A stretch of DNA of 64,000 nt from Micropterix aruncella (lineage: Eukaryota; Arthropoda; Insecta; Lepidoptera; Micropterigidae): positions 3,424,442-3,488,441 of the forward strand of contig OX155976.1 in the NCBI GenBank assembly GCA_944548615.1, read 5' to 3'. The notes below the pieces were generated by a model. That model did no database searches. It had not been told where the DNA came from and worked only from the letters and a program-made list of their open reading frames with translations. The translations under genes were made by a program, and so were the position numbers. Position 1 is the stretch's first letter. Each line of letters starts with the position of its first letter. Of the stretch, positions 37,011 through 46,868 are shown piece after piece.

Positions 37011-37235
37011 CTGAAAAATAAAAAATAAAATAATAAATTTCACCGATCAGATGTATGGCAGCTGCTCGTTCCTTTTTAACACGCTTTTATTAGGTCGACC
37101 TGTAGGTATGTAACTAACTATGTAATGGAATCTAAGGTAACTAATTTAACCATCTTCCAAGGATCGTAGCGTCATGAAAATTGGCAGCTGTATGTAGTTC
37201 TGTTGACAATACAATAATATGGTACTCTCGAACTG

Positions 37236-37477
37236 ATCTGATGATGGAGTCGGAAGATATGAACTGGAACTTCATGATAGAACATCGTATCATAGCTGTG
37301 TTTGGACTTGTTAGAAAAGTCTTGGAATGAACTTTGACCACGATTAGGTTTCAAGGTCTGATGATGAAGCCGGAAGATAGGCACTGGCATTCCATGATGT
37401 AATATCGTATCATAGCCGTGTTTGGACTTGTGAGAAAGGTCACGTAATGGACTTTGAACACGATCAGGTTTCAAGGT
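37236..37477. repeat. tandem repeat, two units of about 121 bp
   Basis: Two units share GTCTGATGATGAAGCCGGAA-type text, ATCGTATCATAGC, GTGTTTGGACTTGT and GATTAGGTTTCAAGG. It lies in SLC41 intron 6. Confidence 0.85.
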
Positions 37478-37779
37478 TATAACAAACCTATTATATTGAC
37501 TTGTAAATATTGTAATACTATATATATATACTTGTAAATATTGAGTGTAAATAGTGTAAATATTGACATAGGTGCATGTATAAAATGCATATAGACCTGT
37601 ACATGGAGAGTGTAAATAGAATAATATTGATATATCTATATGCGATGTATATTGACATATAAATTTTTGGGTTTTTACGTGCATTTATAAAAGCGTGTAT
37701 TTAGTGTTTTTTTTAAACTATTAATTTATTATAAATAGGTATAGAAATGACCCAGTGCGCGCAGTCAGCTAATAAAAAC

Positions 37780-38010
37780 TACGAGGGCTGGATAAGGTAT
37801 ACAAATTCAGTGATGACATACACTAGATCGACCGCACCTGTGATGTATAATTACACCATCACTGGTGATGTACTAGCTAGACTTGAGAAGGTAAGGGATA
37901 TATGAGTTCTCTTTGATTCTCAGCTTACGTTCAAGGAGCACATCACTGATTTGTCCAATTACTCTTTTAAGTTACTAGGTTTTGTTATTCGTAACCTTAA
38001 GCCAGGCCCG
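37780..38010 (+). pseudogene. LINE reverse transcriptase fragment
   Basis: The frame reads YTRSTAPVMYNYTITGDVL, then LFDSQLTFKEHITDLSN and LLGFVIRNLK, the LGVxxDSxLxFxxHI thumb region of Jockey/CR1-type RTs. Stops interrupt it. Confidence 0.6.
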
Positions 38011-38239
38011 GACTAGAGACTGAAGAAGGGGCCCTTTATGAAGATGAGGGGTCCGGGGGTCCTCCCTAGGGTTTTTTAAAAAATAATATGCCTGAAAACA
38101 ACATTTGCCGCTATTTTGGCACTTTATCAAAAATGAAGCTTTTCTTCTGTAGTTTATTTTCGCTTACAATACTAATGACATAGGTACGTAAAACGACAAT
38201 AATCTAGGACGTCTCTAAGCAGTATAAATTCCCTGATAG

Positions 38240-38678
38240 TCTCAGATGCACAGCCCTCCGTCCAGATCTAACTCTTTACTCTCTATCTCGGAAGGTTATT
38301 GTAGAATTAACTGTTCCATGGGAATCAAATATCCCAAAAGACCACGAGTACAAATTAAATAAATACCATGATCTCGCAAATGCCGTCACCCGGAACAGCT
38401 TCACTGTTCACCTTCACGCGGTGGAAGTTGGCGCTCGTGGCTTGCCAGCTAAAACTCTATTTCACCTCTTTAAAGATCTTGGCCTTTCCAGAAAAATAAT
38501 AAACTCTTTCCTAGAAAAAATATCTAAAACCGCGATTTGCGCATCTCAAATTCTATGGCTTCGAAGGGGGAGTGAATGGGTTGTAAGGTGGACGCTCACA
38601 TGTGGCAAGACAGCTGTCCTAAACCTACCACAGCCGGTCGTTAGTCCGGAATCCACTGCTCACCCCTCAGAAGTGTAA
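38240..38678 (+). pseudogene. retroelement C-terminal, possible restriction-like endonuclease region
   Basis: The frame reads RPDLTLYSLSRKVIVELTVP, then WESNIPKDHEYKLNKYHDLA, HAVEVGARGLPAKTLFHLF and KDLGLSRKI. The pattern ELTVPxE ... NKYxxL ... VEVGARG occurs at the end of many retroelement polyproteins and resembles a PD-(D/E)xK nuclease fold; that assignment is inference. No RT core adjoins it in frame. Confidence 0.5.
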
Positions 38679-38679
38679 A

Positions 38680-39331
38680 AAATTGTATTATGATGGGCCC
38701 GTCTCCGGTCGGTGAATTCCATGGCAGCTCAGTTTGTATTTTATTTTTTATTCAATAAACAAATATTATCAACTTATTACTACGAGGTTTAGCTCGTATG
38801 TTTTAACATACAAATGATAGAGGTATCTTTGAGATATGATATTATTTTTCATAATAAATATGTACTTATACTAAAGGTATTGTAATATTTCCTGGAGGTC
38901 GTCTATCTTATAAATAGCATATGTGATGAGCCAGTGTTTAACTCTACATATATTCGAATATTTTTGCTTCTAAATCTCATATATTCATTGGCAGTTTATT
39001 AAAGAGTTTAAAGGCCAAATACACAAATGACTTTTGGATCATAGTCAAACGGACTTTGGGGAGGGCTATGTTGGCTTTGCTACGAGTGTCGTGGTCTTGT
39101 ACGTGCATATTAAGCCTACACTCGTGTATGTTGTTTTTAGCATACACTAAACAACTGAGAATAGTCAGTAGTTAGATGTGTGACGTGCCTTGAGTTGCAT
39201 GGGATTGGGATGAATCAATTTGTCGCTTCATTATAATTAGATAGTATTTTCCTTGTGTAATCTTAGATAAGATATGTAAAAAATAAATAAGTTACATAAA
39301 CGATCAGCGGGTACGGCAATCAAGTACTTAC
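38680..39331. other. intronic, no recognised element
   Basis: SLC41 intron 6 sequence. TTATTCAATAAACAAATA lies near 38750. Nothing else supported. Confidence 0.4.
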
Positions 39332-39537
39332 TTCCATAAAACAGCGCCTTCCATGGATATTCCAAGATTTTGGTGCCTTCCGGCAGCACTCCAGGCGGGA
39401 CTCGCTGATGCAGGGAGGTGGATATCCTCGAAGATTGCACGGATACCAAGTTGCCGCCAATGCCGTTGACGATGGGCTGGAAGAGGACGAATCCGTGGAA
39501 TTTATCCACTGCCTGATCGAGTACCATGCCTCCAAGC
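39332..39537 (-). CDS. SLC41A1-like: SLC41-type Mg2+ transporter, exon 6
   Basis: GTTTTCAG precedes 39537 and GTAAGTAC follows 39332. The exon reads LGGMVLDQAVDKFHGFVLFQ, then PIVNGIGGNLVSVQSSRIST, SLHQRVPPGVLPEG and YPWKALFYG. PxxxGxGGNLxxxQxSRISTxLH is the conserved loop of the second MgtE-like half, equivalent to NLDMCLASRLST in exon 1. Length 206 nt takes phase 2 to phase 1. Confidence 0.95.
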
Positions 39538-39555
39538 CTGAAAACAAAAAACGCC

Positions 39556-39900
39556 GATGTATTTCTGCATTTTAGCATTGTATTTTTATATTTTGACAAT
39601 GCGTTTCTTTGTTGCTAATGTATTTCTGTAATTTATCGGCGTGTGTCTGCATTTTCCCGAAATATTTCTACATTTTACCAATGTATTTCTGTGGTTAAAA
39701 ATGTATTTATTCGTTGCCACAGTATTTATGTAACTTAGCTTTGTATTTCAGTATTTTCATATGTATTTCTGTGTATTGACACAGTATTTCTTTGTTTCTA
39801 ATGCGTTTAAGACATTTAGTCGTGCATTTCTACATTTTATAGATGTATTTCTTCATTTTAACGTGTATTTCTTTGTTTGAAAATGTATTGTAACGTTTTT
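39556..39900. repeat. degenerate TGTATTTCTG minisatellite, block 1
   Basis: Units of about 28-31 bp read ATGTATTTCTGTATTTTGAC with variation. Similar blocks occur at 40660-40800 and 43060-43215 in neighbouring introns. Confidence 0.7.
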
Positions 39901-39985
39901 TAAAACTTTTATAATGTGTAATGCTTATAAAAACAGTAACGTTAAAAAAAGATTCTTACGTCCGATGTATAGAGAAAAGGGTTGA

Positions 39986-40058
39986 CGCTCAACGTGGGGC
40001 CCGAACCCACGACCTTGAGATTAAGAGTCTCATGCTCTACCGACTGAGCTAGCCGGCA
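39986..40058 (-). tRNA. tRNA-Lys(CTT)-like gene, acceptor stem damaged
   Basis: The 73-nt minus-strand unit has A box TAGCTCAGTCGG, anticodon arm GACTCTTAATC with anticodon CTT, and B box GGTTCGGGCCC, all close to animal tRNA-Lys(CTT). A TTTT terminator lies about 7 nt beyond. The acceptor stem is poor: compared with the usual GCCCGGC/GTTGGGC, the 5' strand has lost a C and the 3' strand reads GTTGAGC, so only about four pairs form. It is likely a pseudogene or a tRNA-derived repeat in intron 5 of SLC41, on the same strand. Confidence 0.75.
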
Positions 40059-40129
40059 TTAAATTAAATATAAAGTCGGCTTGCCGTATTTTTCGGCCCA
40101 GAATAATTGGCCCGGACCGACACGTCAAA

Positions 40130-40620
40130 ATACCCTTTGTTTTTTTATTTTTTTTTATTTATTTATTCATACGAAAAACAATACAAAATTGATACATTAG
40201 ATATATCACTAAAACCAGGTCTGGTTATAAAAGAAATTCTCCATACTTAGAATAAGTAACGAGTTTAGTGCCAATCAAATTACAACCAAATTTATTAATT
40301 ACATAGGTAATAACAATTTATTTCTACCCGCAGTTTACACAGTTATTTTAAGCTGTGTTGGGCAGTGTCCAGCCGCATACTGTCATGGCTGGCCAAATAA
40401 CGAACATACAGGTTGCTCCTTATTTAAGCATTTCGTTTTTATTTTATTTTATTTTTTAAATTTATAATTTTAATAACAAATGTTTTTTTAAATTTAGTTT
40501 TATGTTTTTTTCCGTTTCATTTCGATAGGCATGTTATTTATTAGTTAAGGAATTACATATTCGTTGGTGGCGCACAAGCAGCCTGGCGAATTGGCTTTTA
40601 CGTGCTATATTAACGGATTA
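40130..40620. other. intronic AT-rich stretch with TTTA-type tail
   Basis: TTTTTTTTATTTATTTATTC near 40148 looks like the inverted tail of an AAAT-tailed LINE. No coding part was recognised. Confidence 0.4.
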
Positions 40621-40659
40621 ATGCCGATTTAGTCAAATTATGTCTACGTTGCTACTGTG

Positions 40660-40800
40660 TTTATGTAGTTTAGCTATGCCTTTTTGCACTTTCTGATGTA
40701 TTTCTGTATTTTGACAGAGTATTTCTTTGTTTTCAATGTATTTGTCATTTAGTGGTGTATTTCCACATTTTACCTATGTATTTCTGCATTGTTTAGTTGT
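40660..40800. repeat. TGTATTTCTG minisatellite, block 2
   Basis: Continues the motif of block 1 (GATGTATTTCTGTATTTTGA, AATGTATTTGTC). Confidence 0.65.
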
Positions 40801-40816
40801 ATATTAGTTAACTCAC

Positions 40817-40964
40817 CCGCTAATAAATAGTGCAGAGATCACAGGAACCCATCCGGTCGTCAGGACAGATCTTGTGTAGGAATTCCTCAGTACCACCCAA
40901 ACCCACATTGGAAGCAGAATTGCATAGACGATCAACATCACAATTGGTATGAATATTGAAGAAC
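40817..40964 (-). CDS. SLC41A1-like: SLC41-type Mg2+ transporter, exon 5
   Basis: CTTTTCGACAG precedes 40964 and GTGAGT follows 40817. With the split Ser codon it reads SSIFIPIVMLIVYAILLPMW, VWVVLRNSYTRS and VLTTGWVPVISALFISG, two membrane segments around a short basic loop; the GW-x-P-xI-x-A-xxIS segment is conserved in SLC41. Length 148 nt, phase 1 to phase 2. Confidence 0.92.
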
Positions 40965-41059
40965 CTGTCGAAAAGATTGAAAGTCGTTGCAGGATTTCCG
41001 TAACAAATAACTCGCAAGAAACGGTATGTATTCAAATAAAAAATAATAGCGACACTTAC

Positions 41060-41086
41060 TGTTCATATCTTCTATGTTCTCTGGAC
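41060..41086 (-). CDS. SLC41A1-like: SLC41-type Mg2+ transporter, 27-nt micro-exon 4
   Basis: GCTTTAACAG precedes 41086 and GTAAGTGT follows 41060. Joined to exon 3 (ending in a split T) it reads CPENIEDMN, nine residues, and hands on phase 1 to exon 5. It fills the extramembrane linker that in vertebrate SLC41 proteins carries an acidic segment. Both splice sites are strong and skipping it would keep the frame, so it may be an alternative exon. Confidence 0.75.
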
Positions 41087-41159
41087 CTGTTAAAGCAAAA
41101 ACAAAACAAATTAAATTATAATTTATATTTTAGGTAACTTCATATAAGTGTGAAATCGG

Positions 41160-41360
41160 AGACTATCGCGGATGTTTGACATTATAAACAAGATAAAAAA
41201 CTAATTTATCGCGTGAAATTTGTAACACCCGACGTTTCGGCGATGTTACAGCCGCCGTTGTCTAGAGTAGACTCTCTACCCTAGACAACGGCGGCTGCAA
41301 CGTCTCCGAAACGTCGGGCGTTTCAAATTTTACGCGGTAAATTCGTTTTTTATCTTATTT
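41160..41360. mobile_element. foldback derived from the Penelope-like terminal repeat
   Basis: Two inverted copies of about 90 bp (GTGAAATTTGTAACACCCGA, CGTTTCGG, AGCCGCCGTTGTCTAGAG) meet at 41272. The same sequence forms the outer part of the terminal repeats of the Penelope-like element at 58033. Its flank GACTATCGCGG-TGTTTGACATTATAAA also matches. No coding region; in SLC41 intron 3. Confidence 0.85.
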
Positions 41361-41689
41361 ATATACAAGCGTGACAACAAGTTGGACTTAGAAGGCTTCT
41401 GCATTTGTATTGAAATTCAGCGAATAGTGTTGGTCAAATTTTGAGAGGATATTATTAATGACAGTCGAGTAGCACCTTCTTTGATCAGTCGGGTTTCTGT
41501 AGTTAATCATTTGATTGGCGAGAGGAAAGCGAGTGAACTGTCGTTATGTTTCGTTACATTTTGATAGTTATAGCGATTTGATTTAAAACGACTCTCGCTT
41601 TTAACTCGCCAAACGCGATCAGATCGCGGGAAAGTTCGTAAAAGTGCAAGTGATCTAGCGATTGGTAATTATAATTATAAAATACTTAC

Positions 41690-41836
41690 AAATTTGATCA
41701 TAGAGATAAGAAGCGGTAACCGATAACGTTGTTATGGAGACGATATCTCCTATGGAAGCCGCTAATGGAGTCGCTAGGTTGTCTGGATTCATGTTGATTT
41801 TATTTGACATTATTATCACTAGAACCATTACAAAAT
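41690..41836 (-). CDS. SLC41A1-like: SLC41-type Mg2+ transporter, exon 3
   Basis: TTTTTTGTTCCAG precedes 41836 and GTAAGTAT follows 41690. The exon reads DFVMVLVIIMSNKINMNPDN, then LATPLAASIGDIVSITTLSV and TASYLYDQI. The INPDNxATPxAASxGD motif is the signature of the first MgtE-like half; the Asp residues sit in the ion pathway of the family. Length 147 nt, phase 1 to phase 1. Confidence 0.95.
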
Positions 41837-41839
41837 CTG

Positions 41840-43060
41840 GAACAAAAAACAAAGAAACATTCTAAGGGGTCGGTGAAGGGTTAGGTCGATAAAAAAATGC
41901 CAATACAAATTACGCTTAGCTAGAAAGTCGCAGGTTCATTAAGCTTAACACAGAGTTAGATCACGGAATTGTTAGATCACGGAAGAGTTAGATCTTTATA
42001 AAAATGTATGAAAATGATTGAGAAGATTTTTATAAAAATGTATGAAAAGTTATTAGAATTTAAAGACTTTCATGGAAATCCTAAAATCATTATAACTGTG
42101 ATACATAACATAATTGTGATAATAATTTGAAATGACTTTTTGTATGAAAAAGTAGTGGTTTTTAAAAAAAATCCTATATAGGTGTATAAAATACATTTAC
42201 AATTAATATTAAATATACAAATTAAATTACCAAAAAAATTGCCATAAAGTCTCTATAAAAATATAAATATAATAATAGTAATAATAAAACTCTTTATGCT
42301 TAAGAAATATAACGATAAAAACAAAATTACAGAATTCAGAAATTAAATAACTACATTCTGGAAATTTATAAATCATTCAAAGGTATTTCCAGTTAAAATA
42401 CCACATTTAAAAAGGATATAAATAAAACTATCAAATTATAAAAATCAGAATTAAATCACAATCATAATATAAAAAAAAAAAATGAATTAATAACAATATA
42501 AATAATATTAAAAATAGAATAATAATAATAATAGAATTATCAATAATATATATAAATATTAATATATATAAATTATCAATAATATATATAATATAATATA
42601 TAAATATTAATAAAAAATAAAAAAAGATTTTTAAAAAGGGCCTTTATGGAATAAAAATTACAATAGCAAATAAAGAAAAATGCTGAAAGGAGTTGTGACA
42701 TCGATTTTCATTAAATGAACGTTGGAAAATGCATTTTTTTACTTTTTATGCTAAATCTATGCAGTTTTCATATAATGCAATTATTATTGTATACATATAC
42801 GAGTATATTGCATATAATAAAAAAAATGCCATTTGATTACATTTTATGTTGGGATCAAATAATTACCCAAATCGAAGTACCCATAGCGTGTCTAAAATTG
42901 ACTTTTTATTTCAAGAATAGGCTGATGAAGTGTTCGGAGTAAACGTTGACCAAAAGGGAAAAGAGGAGACAAATTACACCATTGTCTCACCCCTCGCTTG
43001 ATTTCAACTTCTTTGGTCTTGTGTTGTCTACTTTTCGGTTGCTTTCTGTTGGTAGCGATG
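41840..43060. other. very AT-rich intronic DNA
   Basis: 42200-42660 is almost wholly A and T (AATAATAATAATA, ATATATAAATATTAATA). No element borders or genes were seen. Confidence 0.5.
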
Positions 43061-43215
43061 TTTTTCTGCATTTTTACGATGTATTTCTGTATGTTACCAA
43101 TATATTTCTGAGTTTGATACTATATTTCTGTATTGACAATGTATTTACGTAATTTAGAAGTGCATTTTTGCATTTTGCCAATGTATTTCTGCATTTTGAC
43201 GTTGTATTTCTGCTT
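43060..43215. repeat. TGTATTTCTG minisatellite, block 3
   Basis: GATGTATTTCTGTATGTTAC, CAATATATTTCTGAG and GCCAATGTATTTCTGC units, like blocks 1 and 2, now in intron 2. Confidence 0.65.
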
Positions 43216-43374
43216 CTAAAATTATTTATTTTTAATATTTATTAAGGCATTTTTTTATTTTTATTTGGCGTTAAAGAATCGATCATATATTTATTCGTAT
43301 TCATTTAATCTTGAAAATAATTCTGGAATGCAGGAAACGACTTGTGGAATAGATTTTAGTTTTCAAATACGCAC

Positions 43375-43519
43375 CGAGCACAAAGCATGTTGTTGTAGCA
43401 GTGAAAACCGCTGACGCTGTCAGCAGCAAGCTATTCTCTATGCTGAACGACCGGTCGGTGATGACATTGACAACTACAGCGAAAATTGCCACTATGGTTG
43501 CAGCGACTATCGCCTGAAT
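43375..43519 (-). CDS. SLC41A1-like: SLC41-type Mg2+ transporter, exon 2
   Basis: TTTTTTTACAG precedes 43519. The donor is GTGCGT just below 43375; the nearby GTATTT would break the frame with exon 3. The exon reads IQAIVAATIVAIFAVVVNVI, then TDRSFSIENSLLLTASAVFT and ATTTCFVL, two membrane segments. Length 145 nt, phase 0 to phase 1. Confidence 0.92.
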
Positions 43520-43539
43520 CTGTAAAAAAAACAAGATTG

Positions 43540-44118
43540 TAGCGTATATCGCCGATGTCTCGGTGCCTCTGGGACTCGGTTGATGCTGCTGGAGAGCCCC
43601 CTTTTAATATAAAACAATAGCCATAAAGGTCGGTGTGAAATTCTCAAAAATGCTATAAAACTGAGGTTTCCAGGCGTTTTTAGATTAATTTGACCTTTTT
43701 GAATTCGAATCTGCCCGGTGACAACTCAGATTTTGCCCCCTATGCTCACAATTCAAGATTGGCGTCTGCGCTTCATTCGCTTTCGATCTCAACTGTCTTC
43801 GACTGCAGGTTGCAGCCGCTGGCAGAGTCCACGGAGCTGAGCCGTGAGTTGAGCCGGCCTAAAGCTACAATTCTAAACATTACTGCAGACCACAACGTAG
43901 ACTGCAGACCGCAAACCGCAGACTGTTAATCTGCCGTCGCCTGCTGTCGTATCAATCTTGGACAGAGCGACAAACTGAGCTTGCAGTCAGTCGATGTCGG
44001 ATGTGTATACCGATTCCGATATGATTTTGAGTCTTTTGTTGGAGGACGAAGATGATGATGACTTTTTGATGCTACATAACAGACAAAGAAGAAAGCTCAC
44101 AATGCCTTTATTTAAAAA
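43540..44118. other. intronic, no recognised gene
   Basis: A plus-strand frame at 43690-43929 has no recognised domain. CTGCAGACCACAACGTAGAC followed by TGCAGACCGCAAACCGCAGA is a short internal repeat. Confidence 0.35.
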
Positions 44119-44573
44119 CTAGCTGACCCGTGCCAAATTCGTTGGGCGGTAAAACTTTTTACTTGTGATGAAATTATGAGGGTGGTTTGGTTAGTACTGA
44201 GAATTATTTTTTAAATATAAAATACTACTTTTTATTACTTAAATATAAAAGTTAGACATATGCTGTCGCTGACTTTTTTGTAGGAATTATCAAGCTCTAC
44301 ATCTTTTCCCTAGAACTTAATCATATATCTCTCATCGTTAAGGCAGCGTTCGTTAGAAACGTTTTCGTTCGACCGTTTTTTCCGACTTACTTTGGAAATC
44401 TGACTACCACGAAAAAGTCTTTTAATTTTTCGGAATTATATATAGCCTATGACACTCACAAATAACGTGGCTTTCTATTGGTAAAAGAATTTTTGGTCAA
44501 AGTCGGTCCAGTAGATCCAGAGATTACTACCGACAACGTCGCAAACCTTACCTCTTTATAATATTAGTATAGA
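44119..44573 (-). mobile_element. Helitron, non-autonomous, minus strand
   Basis: On the minus strand it begins TCTATACTAATATTATAAAG after an A at 44574 and ends GGCACGGGTCAGCTAG before a T. The same family lies inverted at 46869-47573 with matching text throughout (CCGTTTTTTCCGACTTAC, GTGATGAAATTATGAG). No coding capacity. Confidence 0.85.
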
Positions 44574-44662
44574 TAGGCCACAAGAAGAAAGTTATTCCGT
44601 GCTGATTAAAAATTATTTGTGGAGTGACAAAAAAATATTTAGAAGTAATTATCGTTTAAATA

Positions 44663-45579
44663 TAGGGTAGGTGGGGGTAAAGCCCCGCACGGGGTAAGTC
44701 CACGTACTGGGTTTTCGGAGGGAATTTTCGTAATTACTTCGATAACCGCCATGTTGCTGACCCGTCTCAACAACTTCCAGTTCCAAGCCAATCCTCAAGA
44801 AGTTCGGTCGCACGTGAGCCTGGAAAATGCGGTAAGTCTGTTTTTTCGTGTTTTGATGTAATATTTCTTGTCCTTCCAAGCTGAGTTTTTATAAAACGGT
44901 TTAGCTTCACATTCGAGTGTCAAGTTCCTTGGTATCCTTTGCTTACATAGTTGGAGACGACGCCATGTGGAAAGTGTGAAATGGGGCAAAATCACGCACC
45001 TTATTTGGGGCAAGTCCCCACATTATCAACAAGTGCGGGGATTGGCCCTAACACCAGGAAATCCCCGTTTTCATAATTTTTTCCTCATTCCATCAATTAA
45101 AATCGTAAGTTACAGATACTCGGGCCGCCAAATTACAATCCATTGTTTTTCCGTTATTTTAAAAGTTAAGGGCATTCGTTTTTTATGTTTGAATTGTGAT
45201 AAGAGTTAAAATATTTCTTATTATTGTTTGAAGACAAATACTGTAAGTCGTAACACCGTAATGTTTGTTAATTAGCAAAAATATAGTTTATTGGATATTA
45301 ATGCGTTTTTTTATGGTTTTGTTTTTTCCCAAAACCCTGATTCTGGGGCAAAGCCACGCAGTGCGTGGCTTTGCCCCTTTTTTTGAGGGAAACCCCCGCA
45401 ATTGTTTTTTGTATATATAATTTTAAATTTCTTTGCAACTGGTGATTGAACATGCCTGAAGTTTTCAGGGGTTATAGGTTATCTAAAACTCCAATATAAA
45501 AGTGAAAAAAAAACTATCTCTAATTCTCCACTATTTTTAAAAAACCGAAAATTGCGGGGCCTTGCCCCCACCTACCCTA
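44663..45579. mobile_element. TA-flanked DNA transposon with GGGTAGGTGGGGG ends
   Basis: TA-GGGTAGGTGGGGGTAAAG on the left faces CTTGCCCCCACCTACCC-TA on the right: inverted repeats of about 25 bp with TA target. The interior has several copies of a GGGGCAARnCCCC-like word (44690, 44985, 45010, 45340, 45365), perhaps transposase sites. A minus-strand frame at 44795-45013 was not recognised. Probably a Tc1/mariner/pogo-type derivative. Confidence 0.75.
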
Positions 45580-45589
45580 ATAGGCAAAA

Positions 45590-45880
45590 TTATACCGGCT
45601 CCAATTTTGTAAGCGCAGAGCCCATGTCATGGTAAAACTTAGAACGGGCTATCTAAGAATGCGTATTCAAAATTTCGTGTCTGTGCTGTTTGTTGACCCT
45701 AGTCTGTGCTGAGTTCCCTCGTTGGAAGCCAACCCTGGGTGCCGCAGTCCTGTCTTGGTGAAACTTACATAGAACGGGCTGACATAATTGAATGCATATA
45801 CAAAATTTCGTGTCTGTGCAGTTGACCGTTGAGGAGTCCCTTCGTCGTGATCCAACCCTGGGTGTAGAATCAGGTCATGC
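45590..45880 (+). repeat. minisatellite of about 118-bp units
   Basis: Two and a half units contain CAAAATTTCGTGTCTGTGC, CCAACCCTGGGTGCCGCAG, TGTCTTGGTGAAACTTA and AGAACGGGCT. They are the inverse of the units at 23745-23990. Confidence 0.8.
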
Positions 45881-46129
45881 TCCCAATAAAAAATGCATTG
45901 TCATCGCAACTGAACCAAAATGTAAAATTTCAACTCCATATGATAATATTTGAGGAGTTTTGTCAATTCGTCATGGATCACATCATCAGAACAGGATTTT
46001 GATAAATATGGGACCAATCTGTAAGTATATCCTTTCAAATAAAACTCCTCCTAGTCCTTTCGTCGTCGGCGTCCAAGAAACTCATGTCATTACAAAAACC
46101 ACTAGTTATTACTATGCAAATTGCCGACA

Positions 46130-46158
46130 CTAGGTACTCGTTCAGTACGAGTACCTAG
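46130..46158. repeat. perfect 12-bp hairpin
   Basis: CTAGGTACTCGT, five bases, ACGAGTACCTAG. It opens a GC-rich stretch (46160-46540) with no recognised gene, in SLC41 intron 1. Confidence 0.9.
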
Positions 46159-46159
46159 A

Positions 46160-46726
46160 GATCGTAGTGCCGTCTGCGGCCGCAGCACAGAGCAGCGGCA
46201 CTGGCGCCCGTGGCGACACTGGCGTCATGTTTCGAATGCATACCAATGGCACAGTATACCCCTGACATTAGATTATCTTAAAACAAAATTGAAATCAAAG
46301 CGAATACGTCACGAGTCGTAAGGGCTCGGATATGGTCGCCAGATGTTCCGCTACTCGGCCTACGCAGATAACCGAACGCTCGAAAACGTCGCAAGCCTTT
46401 ACCTGCGCGTTATGCTAACCGTTCGCGTTCGTCGGGACGTACCCTTCTGCCCACATTTCTCGCACCCTCTTCCCGCATTGCCCTGTAGCTCGAGAGTAAA
46501 AGTATACGGCATCGGTCAAGACTCTACGGCTCTCTAATGACATCTACTTGTGGGCTTTTAAGGATTCCTCATAGAAGCTGGGTTAATCAAAGAAGTGAAA
46601 TTGAATCGCTTCACAATTATTTTGTGTATTGAGCAATCTAATACGCTATATAATCAATAGTGGTATTTATCCGAATGAGCTTCGCTCAAATGTTAGTTTA
46701 AGTTCAAGGTATATCTTTGTACATAC
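46160..46726. other. GC-rich intronic stretch, no recognised gene
   Basis: Short plus-strand frames at 46121-46321 and 46343-46537 show no domain. A CpG-rich patch spans 46160-46510. Confidence 0.35.
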
Positions 46727-46839
46727 TTGGACCAAGGAAATGTTGCCCACGACCATAGATACGACTTCTTTGACAGATTTCATATTCCCTAAGTTTGCTT
46801 GAGTCGATAGCCTGGAGGCCAAACACATGTCGAGGTTTC
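46727..46839 (-). CDS. SLC41A1-like: SLC41-type Mg2+ transporter, exon 1 of those visible (5' part of gene missing)
   Basis: TTTTTACAG precedes 46839 and GTATGT follows 46727. With one base from the previous exon it reads GNLDMCLASRLSTQANLGNM, then KSVKEVVSMVVGNISLVQ. GNLxMxLASRLSTxANxG is the conserved loop after the first membrane segments of SLC41. About 110-140 residues normally lie before this point. I searched the minus strand up to 64000 for the expected segment ending LLGLK-G at a donor and did not find it. Together the eight exons give 373 residues against roughly 510 for human SLC41A1. Confidence 0.93.
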
Positions 46840-46868
46840 CTGTAAAAATACGAACAATAGGTTAGTCA

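Noticed and set aside
37172..37684. 170-codon minus-strand frame
   Set aside because: It runs over a 121-bp tandem repeat and has no known domain.
45667..45855. Minus-strand frame resembling one at 23740-23943
   Set aside because: The likeness is because both lie in the same 118-bp minisatellite.
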